A stretch of DNA of 35,173 nt from Flavobacteriia bacterium (GTDB lineage: Bacteria > Bacteroidota > Bacteroidia > Flavobacteriales_D > Crocinitomicaceae): assembly GCA_947463445.1 (NCBI GenBank), contig CANHRS010000021.1, forward strand, positions 1 through 35,173, written 5' to 3'. Every line of letters begins with the position of its first letter. The stretch's first letter is position 1. The translations under genes were made by a program, and so were the position numbers. The notes beneath the pieces are model-generated. The model was not told the origin of the DNA. It ran no database searches and was given only the letters and a program-made list of their open reading frames with translations. Shown one piece after another: positions 8,558 to 17,009 of the stretch.

Positions 8558-9772
8558 TTAATCATTTACATATTCTTGTAAGTATGCGAAACCTTCCGTT
8601 AATTCACCGTCTAAAGTAGTTTCACTACCTCGTCCGATAATATTATCCGGATCACCATTAAAGAATGTAGGTAATATAAATTGTATAAAATCATTTCCAA
8701 AATCTTCGGAAGCATCTTTTGGTAATTCGCAAGGTAGGTTATCCACTGCCATTACTGTAATTACTCCATCTTGCTGAAAATCTGATTCTTCACCAGTTTT
8801 TGGATTGTACCCATAAATAGGATCCGCTATTGTACTTGGACGTAAGGTAGAAGCGATAGGTCCTGCAATATCACATGAAATATCCGCCACTACTTTCAAA
8901 CGTAAATTCTCTTTTTCCAAATCTTCTTTCGTCAATAAATTTGGTGATTTATTCGACCAAAAATGACACGCAACATACATATCCGACTGATTAATGAACG
9001 TAGGGAGAGTCGATTTATAGTCGGTCGGATTCATATAAAATTCCTTTTTATCAAACTCTTTACCATCTTTTCGTGCATAATAATCTCCCACTTCTAAATG
9101 GGTGAAAACTGCTTGATTAAATTCTTTCGCCAAAAATTCATTTGGAGCAACTTCCATGATCGGTAATAGATGTAAAATCTCACGTGCACCAAACCCTACT
9201 CTACCAAAACCAGTTGCAACAACCTTTGTATTTGCTGGAAGAATCACTTTTTTTAATTCCTCTTCTAATTCCTTACGGTCATGGCATTCCGTGGCTTTTT
9301 TGAGTGTATATAAATTATTTTTTAATCCAAAAGCTCTAAAACCATTATAACAACCTACAATACCGGCATAACGACCAAAACCAATTAAACGCTTGCCTAC
9401 TTTATTTTTAAGAACTTCATAATCAATTAATTGAATCTTTTTAACGAGAATTTCTTGTAGTAATTTTTTATTGTAGGATTGTTTTTTGATTGTATGCGAA
9501 AAAAACATAAAGCGTTTATTCGGAATCAATGCTGTAACAGGAACTTCTTTTACCCCCATTATTAAATCACATGCTGACAAATCTTCTTGAACCAAGATTC
9601 CTTTGTCCGTGTATTGGTTATCAGAAAAACTTCTGATCGGACTAGGTTGCACAATAATTTCTACCTGAGGATATTCCGCTTGAATTCTTTGACATTGTTC
9701 TGGCGTAAGTGGTACTCTAAAATCAGCAGGTACTTTTCCTTCTCTTATTATTCCAATTTTAAACTTTTCCAT
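8558..9772 (-). CDS. Saccharopine dehydrogenase (lysine-forming)/alanine dehydrogenase-like NAD(P)-dependent oxidoreductase
   Basis: The 404-residue protein has the AlaDH/PNT-type N-terminal domain and a Rossmann domain with TGFGRVGFG (187-195). R19 in ADFRVPLTP, K75 in GVKEVP and H93 in FFSHTIKKQ match the catalytic Arg-Lys-His arrangement shared by alanine dehydrogenase and yeast-type saccharopine dehydrogenase (LYS1). Segments such as GFGRYAGIVG (131-140) and VVADISCDIAGPI resemble LYS1 more than alanine dehydrogenase. Such enzymes interconvert an amino acid and a 2-keto acid with NAD+. It is the last gene of a four-gene operon, starting 3 nt after the HAD phosphatase stop. Its substrate is uncertain: lysine breakdown is one option, and a keto acid made by the upstream genes is a speculative alternative. 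Confidence 0.8.
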   Translation of the reverse strand: MEKFKIGIIREGKVPADFRVPLTPEQCQRIQAEYPQVEIIVQPSPIRSFSDNQYTDKGILVQEDLSACDLIMGVKEVPVTALIPNKRFMFFSHTIKKQSYNKKLLQEILVKKIQLIDYEVLKNKVGKRLIGFGRYAGIVGCYNGFRAFGLKNNLYTLKKATECHDRKELEEELKKVILPANTKVVATGFGRVGFGAREILHLLPIMEVAPNEFLAKEFNQAVFTHLEVGDYYARKDGKEFDKKEFYMNPTDYKSTLPTFINQSDMYVACHFWSNKSPNLLTKEDLEKENLRLKVVADISCDIAGPIASTLRPSTIADPIYGYNPKTGEESDFQQDGVITVMAVDNLPCELPKDASEDFGNDFIQFILPTFFNGDPDNIIGRGSETTLDGELTEGFAYLQEYVND

Positions 9773-9775
9773 ATT

Positions 9776-10465
9776 TTATATAGTTCCCAACGGTGTTGGT
9801 AATAAATAATTATCTATAAATTCTCGAACGCAACCTTGTCCACCTTTCAAGGACAAAATCACATCTACTTGTTTTTTAACTACTTCCACAGCATCAGCAG
9901 GACATGCAGAAAAGCCTGCTACACGCATAATACCTAGATCATTAATATCATCTCCAAGGATAGCGACCTCCTCGAATGAAATTTGCATTTCCTCCATCCA
10001 AGATTCTAACACGGAAATTTTGGAATCACGACCAACATAACATCGTTTCATTCCAAGCATTTCAGCGCGTTTATGCACCAACCCACCTGTAAATCCGGAA
10101 GAAATAATTCCTACTTCTACCTCCCCTTGTTTCACAACTTCGATAATCCCCATACCGTCTTTGGTATTGAATTTCTTCTGTTGATCTGCGTTTTCAGAGA
10201 AAATCATACCACCATCAGTCATCACACCATCCACATCCAAAATAAGCAATTTTATTTTAGCCAATTTTTCTGTCAAATACTCATTTTTATAGAGCGATTT
10301 GAATAAGAGCGCATGTAAATCTAATTCGTATTCTTCTGTAATAGCTTCTAACTCCACCAATGGAATTTCGGTCACACTTTCCACTTGAAAATCAGCTAAA
10401 AAAGACTCGAAATCTAAACCAAATTTAGCACATAGTCCACGAATATTTTGTTCTAAAAAAACCAT
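9776..10465 (-). CDS. KdsC-like HAD phosphatase with an N-terminal HTH-like extension
   Basis: Residues ~70-225 form a C0-type HAD phosphatase like KdsC, which removes phosphate from KDO 8-phosphate. LDVDGVMTDGG (76-86) carries the nucleophile D77 and acid/base D79, S122/S123 lie in GIISSG, K149 follows, and GDDINDLGIM (171-180) is the last motif. The first ~60 residues are not part of KdsC. Their pattern (NIRGLCAKFGL, then LVELEAITEEYELDLHALLF) resembles a worn Cro/CI (XRE) helix-turn-helix, but no clear recognition helix is left. The start codon directly abuts the stop codon of the DAHP synthase gene, so the two are cotranslated. Because that partner has DAHPS rather than KDO8P synthase motifs, true KdsC function is only one possibility. 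Confidence 0.8.
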   Translation of the reverse strand: MVFLEQNIRGLCAKFGLDFESFLADFQVESVTEIPLVELEAITEEYELDLHALLFKSLYKNEYLTEKLAKIKLLILDVDGVMTDGGMIFSENADQQKKFNTKDGMGIIEVVKQGEVEVGIISSGFTGGLVHKRAEMLGMKRCYVGRDSKISVLESWMEEMQISFEEVAILGDDINDLGIMRVAGFSACPADAVEVVKKQVDVILSLKGGQGCVREFIDNYLLPTPLGTI

Positions 10466-11464
10466 TTATACAATGTTATATCCTACGCTTGTTGCTACAG
10501 GACGTAAAGAAGAGATTAAACTTTCAAATTCAGGATGATTCAATTGTTGGGATGCATCCGATTTTGCAACCGATGGATCAGGGTGTGCTTCAATCAATAA
10601 ACCATCTATTCCCATTGCTACACAAGCACGAGCTAAATCCGCAACACCATAGGCATACCCCATTGCATGACTTGGATCTAAAATGATTGGTAAATTAGTA
10701 TGCTGTTTTAACCAAGCAACACCACATAAATCTAATGTAAAACGTGTACCAGTTTCAAATGTTCGAATTCCACGTTCACATAAAATAACGTTTGGATTTC
10801 CACCTGAAAGTACAAATTCAGCTGCTTGAACAAATTCTTGAAGTGTTGTTCCAAATCCGCGTTTGATTAATACCGGCTTTTGCGTTTTAGCACATGCACG
10901 CAGAATTCCTTGGTCATACATTGCTTTTGCTCCAACTTGAATAACATCAGAATACGCAATAACTTCCTCAATATGTGTAGCGTCTCGAACCTCTGTAATT
11001 ACCGTTAGTCCAAACTCTTGACGCATTTTTGCTAATAGTTGTAAGCCCTCTAAACCTAAGCCTTGAAAACTATATGGACTAGTTCTTGGTTTATAGCAAC
11101 CGCCACGCAATACATTTAATCCTAAACCACTAATAAAACTAGCAGAAGTTCGAATTTGTTGTTCACTTTCTACTGAACAAGGTCCACCGATAATAACGGT
11201 ATTTTTAGTATCACCTCCAATCAACACATTACCAAACTGTACGGTACGTTTTTTTGTTAAAAATTTACTCGAACCTAATTGTAAATCGTTTGCAAACACC
11301 CAATTATTTGCTGTTTTATCCACTAATTGACTAGGCACTTCCTTAACACCAGATCCAGTTATTAAGTAATTTTCACCTTCATAGGAAATGTGAAAAGCTT
11401 GTATTTCTGCTGCTAATTTTATTGCTGCTTGTTCTGTAATATTATTTTGTAATTGAAGTATCAT
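10466..11464 (-). CDS. aroF: 3-deoxy-7-phosphoheptulonate synthase, type I-beta
   Basis: The enzyme condenses phosphoenolpyruvate with a sugar phosphate (erythrose 4-phosphate in DAHP synthase) at the head of the shikimate pathway. An N-terminal ferredoxin/ACT-like domain (about 1-75) precedes the TIM barrel. The metal ligands C96 (GPCSVES), H266 (DPSHA), E292 (IEAHP) and D303 (SDASQ) keep the spacing of the Thermotoga enzyme. KPRTSPYSFQG (125-135) is the DAHPS form of the substrate motif; KDO8P synthases have KANRS there. Two places differ from what I expect: GAKAMYDQGIL where most have GARNxQNF, and DPSHAMGYAYG where most have a basic residue after the glycine. The gene overlaps the upstream epimerase-like gene by 4 nt (ATGA). 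Specificity is likely but not certain. Confidence 0.85.
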   Translation of the reverse strand: MILQLQNNITEQAAIKLAAEIQAFHISYEGENYLITGSGVKEVPSQLVDKTANNWVFANDLQLGSSKFLTKKRTVQFGNVLIGGDTKNTVIIGGPCSVESEQQIRTSASFISGLGLNVLRGGCYKPRTSPYSFQGLGLEGLQLLAKMRQEFGLTVITEVRDATHIEEVIAYSDVIQVGAKAMYDQGILRACAKTQKPVLIKRGFGTTLQEFVQAAEFVLSGGNPNVILCERGIRTFETGTRFTLDLCGVAWLKQHTNLPIILDPSHAMGYAYGVADLARACVAMGIDGLLIEAHPDPSVAKSDASQQLNHPEFESLISSLRPVATSVGYNIV

Positions 11465-12465
11465 ATTTCTCCTCGAATTAGGTTCACAAAAGTAACAATT
11501 CCAACCGCTTTTTTGGCTTCATCCAACACCGGTAAATACGTGATAGGAAATGCATATTTTTTTATAAGTTGAAGCATCTCATTGACAGTAGATTTCTCTT
11601 GAATTCCAACTGAATCTCTATTAATCATGGATGTCACATTCAGATTTGTTAAATCATCTATAGAATTAAGTAAAGACTTACGTACATCTGCATTAGAGAC
11701 TAAACCAACAAATTCATTATTTTCACGAACTACTATAGCAAAACCAAGCTTGCCTTTTTCAATAGTTTCAAGTATAATTTTAAAAGTTAAATTGCTTTCT
11801 TGAATAACCGGCGTTTCCGCTAATGGAATCATAAAATCACGTAACACAAATTGAGATTCAACATTTCTTTTGGTAAGATTCATTAAAGCATGTCCAATAC
11901 TCGGTCCATTAAACAAATATGAACCAGATACAGAGCTGCTTACCCCCATATTTCTCAATATGAATGAAACCTCGCCATTCACCCCACCATCTACGTGAAT
12001 AGATTTTGTTGGATATATTTTTTTAAAATTTCGGATTTTTGAGAAATTAAACGTATCGAACACCCCCCCACTTTGACCTGGAATTGTTGCCATTACCAAA
12101 ATAAAATCAAAATCTTCATACTCTTGAAAAACAGCTACATCCGTTGGTGTAATTACAGCTAAGCCTTTTTTTCCTGTAAAATTGGACGGAAACTCTATTT
12201 TTTCTTTTAATTCCTCGTATTGAAATGTTACATATTCTACTGGATTATCTCTAATTAAATCCTTGTATTTACTCGGATAAGGGGTGATAATATGTAAATC
12301 AATTGGTAGGTCGCACCAAGTTCTAATTTTTTTTATATCCTCAAAAACAGAAACATCGTCATTACAATCTACATGTAATAAATCCACCTGATGCGCTACT
12401 AAATCTAAAACAACGTCTTTGAGTGGACGTTTTTTATCACTATATATAGATGCAGAAATTTTCAT
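11461..12465 (-). CDS. Ribulose-phosphate 3-epimerase-like TIM barrel fused to a CBS domain pair
   Basis: Residues 1-200 resemble pentulose-5-phosphate 3-epimerases (Rpe). The four metal-ligand positions are kept: H31 and D33 in LLHVDC, H58 in DLHI, and D159 in HVDGG. The phosphate loop region ATIPGQSGGVFD (126-137) parallels the NPGFGGQ segment of Rpe. The usual MDGHFVPN motif is replaced by CNDDVSVF, so the substrate may differ. Residues ~205-334 form two CBS domains, which commonly bind adenosyl nucleotides as regulators. Canonical Rpe lacks CBS domains, while the KDO-pathway isomerase KdsD has them on an unrelated SIS fold. It is the first gene of a four-gene operon and its stop overlaps the DAHP synthase start (ATGA). 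Function is inferred only. Confidence 0.75.
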   Translation of the reverse strand: MKISASIYSDKKRPLKDVVLDLVAHQVDLLHVDCNDDVSVFEDIKKIRTWCDLPIDLHIITPYPSKYKDLIRDNPVEYVTFQYEELKEKIEFPSNFTGKKGLAVITPTDVAVFQEYEDFDFILVMATIPGQSGGVFDTFNFSKIRNFKKIYPTKSIHVDGGVNGEVSFILRNMGVSSSVSGSYLFNGPSIGHALMNLTKRNVESQFVLRDFMIPLAETPVIQESNLTFKIILETIEKGKLGFAIVVRENNEFVGLVSNADVRKSLLNSIDDLTNLNVTSMINRDSVGIQEKSTVNEMLQLIKKYAFPITYLPVLDEAKKAVGIVTFVNLIRGEI

Positions 12466-12531
12466 TGTTTAAAATTACAAAAATTAAGCTAAAAAATTTA
12501 GAAATCTACTACATCTCCGCTAGTATTTCCC

Positions 12532-12558
12532 GTAAATAACTAATCACTATTTATTTAC
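12532..12558. other. Inverted repeat between the alpha/beta hydrolase and epimerase-CBS genes
   Basis: GTAAATAA (12532-12539) and TTATTTAC (12551-12558) are perfect 8-bp arms around an 11-nt loop. No T-run follows on either strand, so it is not a standard terminator. It could be an operator or a transcript-stabilising hairpin for the hydrolase mRNA 3' end. The rest of this 120-bp gap shows nothing else. Confidence 0.35.
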
Positions 12559-12585
12559 CTAAGATACGTTCATTTTTTTCTCGAA

Positions 12586-13368
12586 CTATCTTGCGCGCAA
12601 CCAATCTAATGTCACGCGGTTAAATTCTTCTGCCTGTTCGATATTAACAATATGTCCACAATTTTCTACCACAGCCATCGTTCCATTTGGTTCTAAGACT
12701 GCCATTTTTTTAACATCTTCAATAAACATATGATCCTGTCTTCCTGAGATAAATAAAATAGGAAGTCCATGGGGTTGTTTCTGATAGCGTTTAAGTAGAC
12801 TATCCAAATAGCGTGTAATTCCAAACCAACGTATAAATTCAGATTTCTTCATTTTTTTTGCTTCATGAATAAATACCGCGCGCGATTTAGCATGATTTCT
12901 TCTGGGAAGTATAATAACTGCAAATAAGGTGTATAGGAACATGAACGGCACCACTTTTTTAAGCGTATTACCCACCACAATTAAAAAGCGGGAGAAATTA
13001 GTAAGACTAATAATGGCGCCTGACATAATCATCGAATTAATACGTAAACTATTTAATTCAACTAGTTGACGAATTAGAATTGTTCCAAGGGAAACACCAA
13101 TGAAATTTGCGCGCTCTATTTTATTTAAATCCAACACATCGTAAACTTCTTGAGCTATGGAAGGAAAAGAATAAATCAACCGTTTATTAACCGATTCATC
13201 CACTTTTGTTCGTCCGTGTCCACGTAAATCAATCAATAAAAGATTGTATTCCTTACGATATGTGTTTATTTGTTTAAACCAAATGGTCGAACTTCCACCT
13301 GCACCATGGATAAATACTACCCAGGGTGCACTTGTGTTTTCGTGTTTATATAAGATGTGATGTAACAT
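12586..13368 (-). CDS. Alpha/beta-fold hydrolase
   Basis: The 260-residue protein is a cytosolic alpha/beta hydrolase. VVFIHGAGGSSTIW (17-30) forms the oxyanion loop, S93 in GVSLG is the nucleophile, D212 in SGRQDHMF and H239 in NCGHIVN complete the triad, and IDLRGHGRT (46-54) is the usual strand-4 motif. A hydrophobic cap stretch (FMFLYTLFAVIILP, 142-155) could bind lipid or the membrane. The family includes esterases, lipases and acyl-CoA/thioester hydrolases, so the substrate cannot be named. The gene starts 46 bp after the icmF stop on the same strand, with no terminator seen between them, so it may be cotranscribed with icmF. Confidence 0.85.
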   Translation of the reverse strand: MLHHILYKHENTSAPWVVFIHGAGGSSTIWFKQINTYRKEYNLLLIDLRGHGRTKVDESVNKRLIYSFPSIAQEVYDVLDLNKIERANFIGVSLGTILIRQLVELNSLRINSMIMSGAIISLTNFSRFLIVVGNTLKKVVPFMFLYTLFAVIILPRRNHAKSRAVFIHEAKKMKKSEFIRWFGITRYLDSLLKRYQKQPHGLPILFISGRQDHMFIEDVKKMAVLEPNGTMAVVENCGHIVNIEQAEEFNRVTLDWLRAR

Positions 13369-13414
13369 CTATTTACAATAATTCATAACTACCCATGTAT
13401 AATTCAAATGTAAA

Positions 13415-16400
13415 TTACATATTTCTTCTATACTGTCCCCCTACCTCAAACAAAGCATTTGTAATTTGACCCAACGAAGAATGTTTACACGCTTCCATTA
13501 AGGTTTCAAAAACATTTTTATTATGAATAGCAGCTAACTGCACATCGCGTATCGTTTTTGCTGTATCGTCTTTTTTGAAATCGTGTAATGCTTCCAACAT
13601 TGAAATTTGATATTGTTTTTCCTCTTCGGTAGCACGAATTACTTCACTTGGAATAATCGTTGGTGAACCTTTAGAACTCAAGAAAGTATTTACTCCAATA
13701 ATTGGATATTCTCCAGTGTGTTTCAATGTTTCATAATACAAGGATTCTTCTTGAATTTTAGAACGTTGATACATCGTTTCCATTGCTCCTAGAACGCCTC
13801 CTCGTTCTGTAATACGATCAAATTCAGCCAATACCGCTTCTTCAACTAAATCAGTCAATTCTTCAATAATAAAACTTCCTTGTAATGGATTTTCGTTTTT
13901 CGCTAAACCTAACTCACGATTTATGATTAACTGAATCGCCATCGCACGACGCACAGACTCTTCTGTAGGAGTTGTAATCGCTTCGTCATACGCATTGGTA
14001 TGTAAGGAATTACAATTATCGTAAATCGCATATAAGGCTTGAAGTGTTGTACGGATGTCGTTGAAATCAATTTCTTGTGCGTGTAACGAACGACCAGAAG
14101 TCTGGATGTGGTATTTCAACATCTGTGCTCTAGGATTCGCTCCGTATTTTTTCGCCATTGCTTTCGCCCAAATTCTCCTAGAAACACGACCAATGACCGC
14201 GTATTCTGGATCGATACCATTGGAAAAGAAGAAGGATAAGTTTGGTCCGAAATCATTGATATCCATCCCCCTACTCAAATAATACTCCACAAAGGTGAAT
14301 CCATTTGCTAAGGTAAATGCCAACTGCGAAATTGGATTTGCGCCCGCTTCTGCAATGTGGTAACCAGAAATCGATACCGAATAGAAATTACGTACTTTTT
14401 GATCGATGAAATACGCTTGTACATCCCCCATTAAACGCAATGCGAATTCTGTAGAGAAAATACACGTGTTTTGCGCTTGATCTTCTTTTAATATATCTGC
14501 CTGAACCGTTCCACGTACTTGTGCCAAGGTATCCGCTTTGATTTTCGCGTATACATCTGCAGGTAATACTTGGTCACCAGTTACACCTAAAAGGAATAAT
14601 CCTAAACCATCATTTCCTTCCGGTAATTCCCCTTGGTAACGTGGACGTTCCGTGTTTTTCGCTTTGTAAATTGCTTCAATTTTCGCATTTACTTCTTCCG
14701 CTAAACCGTTTGCGTGAATGTACTTCTCACAGTTTTGGTCGATTGCAGCATTCATGAAGAATCCTAACAAGATTGGCGCAGGACCGTTAATTGTCATCGA
14801 AACCGATGTTTTTGGGTCGCTCAAGTCAAAACCTGAGTATAATTTCTTCGCGTCATCCAAACAACAAACAGACACCCCGGAGTTACCAATTTTACCATAA
14901 ATATCTGGACGCACATCTGGATCGTTTCCATATAAAGTTACGGAATCAAATGCTGTAGATAAACGTTTTGCGGGCATACCTAAACTCACATAGTGGAAAC
15001 GTTTATTGGTACGTTCTGGTCCACCTTCCCCTGCAAACATTCGCGTTGGATCTTCTCCTTCGCGTTTGAATGGGAATAAACCTGCTGTATATGGAAATTC
15101 ACCCGGAACATTTTCTTGTAAATTCCAACGTAAAATATCTCCCCATGAAGTATATTTTGGTAAAGCGATTTTAGGAATTTGAGAACCCGACAAGGAGGTA
15201 GTATGCGTTTCTAAGGTCAATTCTTTATCGCGTACTTTGAATCTGAAAATTGGATCTTTGTATAAAGCCTTTTTTGCTTCCCAATTTTCTAAGATTAATA
15301 AATTCTTAGGATCAATATTTAATTTTTCAATTTCAAACGATTCTTGTAATCCTTTAACAATTCTGTCTTTATCGTCGATGGATAATTTACCTACCGTTTC
15401 AATCGATTTTAGAAGTCCAAATAATTTATTCGCTACTTCCACTTGTTGGTTCACCCATTTATCGTATCCACGATTATTCTCAGAAATTTCAGACAAATAA
15501 CGTGTTCTATCTGGCGGAATTACAAAGATTTTCTCGGACATTTCATCCGTAACTTGGAACGAAGATGTAAGTGATGCAGCTGTTTTCTCATTCATTGTTT
15601 GAATGATTACCGAATATAAAGTATTCATTCCTGGGTCGTTAAACTGCGATGCGATGGTCCCATATACAGGCATATCATCTGTGTTTTTGTCCCATAAATT
15701 ATGGTTTCGTTGGTATTGTTTACGTACATCACGCAAGGCATCCAAGGCACCTCTTTTGTCAAACTTATTCAATGCAATTACATCGGCAAAGTCCAACATA
15801 TCAATCTTTTCTAATTGTGTCGCAGCACCATATTCTGGTGTCATCACGTACAAAGAAACATCCGAATGGTCTAATATTTCAGTATCCGATTGACCAATTC
15901 CAGAAGTTTCTAAAATGATCAAATCGTATTTTGCTGCTTTTAAAACTAAAATTGCTTCTGCTACGTGTTTCGATAAGGCTAAATTGGATTGACGCGTCGC
16001 TAACGAACGCATGTACACACGTTTGTTTTTAATCGCATTCATACGAATACGGTCACCCAATAACGCACCACCCGTCTTACGTTTCGAAGGATCCACTGAT
16101 ACTACTGCAATGGTTTTTTCTGGGAAATCTAACACAAAACGACGCACCAACTCATCCACTAACGAAGATTTACCAGCTCCACCTGTTCCAGTAATTCCTA
16201 GTACAGGAACCATCGAGTTTTCAGCCAATTTATGTACAGCATCCAACATTCCTTTCGATTCTTCTGGATAATTTTCTGCTGCAGAAATAACACTTGCAAT
16301 CGTTGGAACATGTTTTTGCTCCAATTTACTTAAATCCAAATTGGTATTATTTCCCAGCGGATAATCACTTTTTTGCACTAGATCATTGATCATACCTTGC

Positions 16401-16795
16401 AATCCCATGGATCTTCCATCATCCGGATGATAGATACGTGTAATTCCATACCCTTGTAATTCTTCAATTTCAGAAGGTAAGATTGTTCCTCCACCACCTG
16501 CAAAAATCTTGATGTGTGGCGCACCTTTTTCTCGCAGTAAATCGTACATGTACTTCAAGTACTCGTTATGTCCTCCTTGGTAGGAAGTCATTGCAATCGC
16601 TTGCGCATCTTCTTGAATCGCACAATCTACTACTTCTTCCACACTGCGGTCATGCCCTAAATGAATTACTTCACATCCAGTAGTCTGGATGATACGTCGC
16701 ATGATATTAATAGCAGCATCATGTCCGTCGAACAATGAAGCAGCGGTTACAATTCTAACTTTATTTACTGGTTTGTAAGGTGTAATTGGATCCAT
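13415..16795 (-). CDS. icmF: Fused isobutyryl-CoA mutase (IcmF), adenosylcobalamin-dependent with built-in G-protein chaperone
   Basis: IcmF reversibly rearranges isobutyryl-CoA and n-butyryl-CoA; some members act on other branched acyl-CoAs. The 1126-residue protein has the fused order. First is a B12-binding domain with the cobalt-ligand histidine H25 in LFDGHDAA. Next is a MeaB-type GTPase with P-loop GTGGAGKS (203-210) and NKFDKRGA. A linker follows, then a mutase barrel from ~540 to the end. [19 protein letters not shown] (about residues 580-600) has phenylalanine where methylmalonyl-CoA mutase has tyrosine, an IcmF mark. B12 must be supplied by the cell. The start at 16793-16795 gives [10 protein letters not shown] palindrome and a heptad repeat array lie just upstream. 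The downstream hydrolase gene may share the transcript. Confidence 0.93.
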   Translation of the reverse strand: MDPITPYKPVNKVRIVTAASLFDGHDAAINIMRRIIQTTGCEVIHLGHDRSVEEVVDCAIQEDAQAIAMTSYQGGHNEYLKYMYDLLREKGAPHIKIFAGGGGTILPSEIEELQGYGITRIYHPDDGRSMGLQGMINDLVQKSDYPLGNNTNLDLSKLEQKHVPTIASVISAAENYPEESKGMLDAVHKLAENSMVPVLGITGTGGAGKSSLVDELVRRFVLDFPEKTIAVVSVDPSKRKTGGALLGDRIRMNAIKNKRVYMRSLATRQSNLALSKHVAEAILVLKAAKYDLIILETSGIGQSDTEILDHSDVSLYVMTPEYGAATQLEKIDMLDFADVIALNKFDKRGALDALRDVRKQYQRNHNLWDKNTDDMPVYGTIASQFNDPGMNTLYSVIIQTMNEKTAASLTSSFQVTDEMSEKIFVIPPDRTRYLSEISENNRGYDKWVNQQVEVANKLFGLLKSIETVGKLSIDDKDRIVKGLQESFEIEKLNIDPKNLLILENWEAKKALYKDPIFRFKVRDKELTLETHTTSLSGSQIPKIALPKYTSWGDILRWNLQENVPGEFPYTAGLFPFKREGEDPTRMFAGEGGPERTNKRFHYVSLGMPAKRLSTAFDSVTLYGNDPDVRPDIYGKIGNSGVSVCCLDDAKKLYSGFDLSDPKTSVSMTINGPAPILLGFFMNAAIDQNCEKYIHANGLAEEVNAKIEAIYKAKNTERPRYQGELPEGNDGLGLFLLGVTGDQVLPADVYAKIKADTLAQVRGTVQADILKEDQAQNTCIFSTEFALRLMGDVQAYFIDQKVRNFYSVSISGYHIAEAGANPISQLAFTLANGFTFVEYYLSRGMDINDFGPNLSFFFSNGIDPEYAVIGRVSRRIWAKAMAKKYGANPRAQMLKYHIQTSGRSLHAQEIDFNDIRTTLQALYAIYDNCNSLHTNAYDEAITTPTEESVRRAMAIQLIINRELGLAKNENPLQGSFIIEELTDLVEEAVLAEFDRITERGGVLGAMETMYQRSKIQEESLYYETLKHTGEYPIIGVNTFLSSKGSPTIIPSEVIRATEEEKQYQISMLEALHDFKKDDTAKTIRDVQLAAIHNKNVFETLMEACKHSSLGQITNALFEVGGQYRRNM

Positions 16796-16801
16796 AATTT
16801 G

Positions 16802-16814
16802 TTACTTAAAGTAA
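16802..16814. promoter_or_regulatory. Palindromic operator candidate upstream of icmF
   Basis: TTACTTAAAGTAA has 6-bp palindromic arms around one central base and lies 6 nt before the icmF start codon. A TATCTTAG (one mismatch to TAnnTTTG) lies just upstream on the minus strand, so the palindrome would fall near the transcript start. Repressor binding is inference. Confidence 0.35.
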
Positions 16815-16839
16815 GTGGACGCTAAGATAAGGAAAATGA

Positions 16840-16860
16840 GTGACGTGTTACGAGCGACGA
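16840..16860 (-). repeat. Heptad tandem repeat upstream of icmF
   Basis: Read toward icmF, three 7-nt units TCGTCGC, TCGTAAC and ACGTCAC are followed by TCATTTT. This is the same unit family, the same orientation toward the gene and the same CACTCAT end as the arrays upstream of hemB and of the sensor kinase gene. Confidence 0.65.
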
Positions 16861-16916
16861 GGGAAGAATATTAAAATGAACTTCGACTACTGTAAGAATT
16901 AAGAAGATATAAAATT

Positions 16917-16982
16917 ATGCAATTTCGGAATAAAACTTATGTAATTTCGGAATTTTATCTATGTAATTTCGGAATTTAAAAC
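16917..16982. repeat. Left 22-bp iteron array downstream of the ATPase gene
   Basis: Three units with an exact 22-bp period begin at 16917, 16939 and 16961. Each carries ATGTAATTTCGGAA (first copy ATGCAATTTCGGAA) followed by an AT-rich spacer. The core AATTTCGGAATTT is a near-palindrome centred on a G, as expected for a dimeric binding site. Positions 16937-16978 are identical over 42 bp to 18206-18247 on the far side of the ATPase gene. The array lies 28 bp past the ATPase stop codon. Confidence 0.9.
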
Positions 16983-17009
16983 AATTAATTAATCTCAAAA
17001 TATTAATTA

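Noticed and set aside
16796-17009. Cobalamin riboswitch for icmF
   Set aside because: The space upstream of icmF holds only a palindrome and repeats; no B12-box-like conserved sequence or long structured leader was found.
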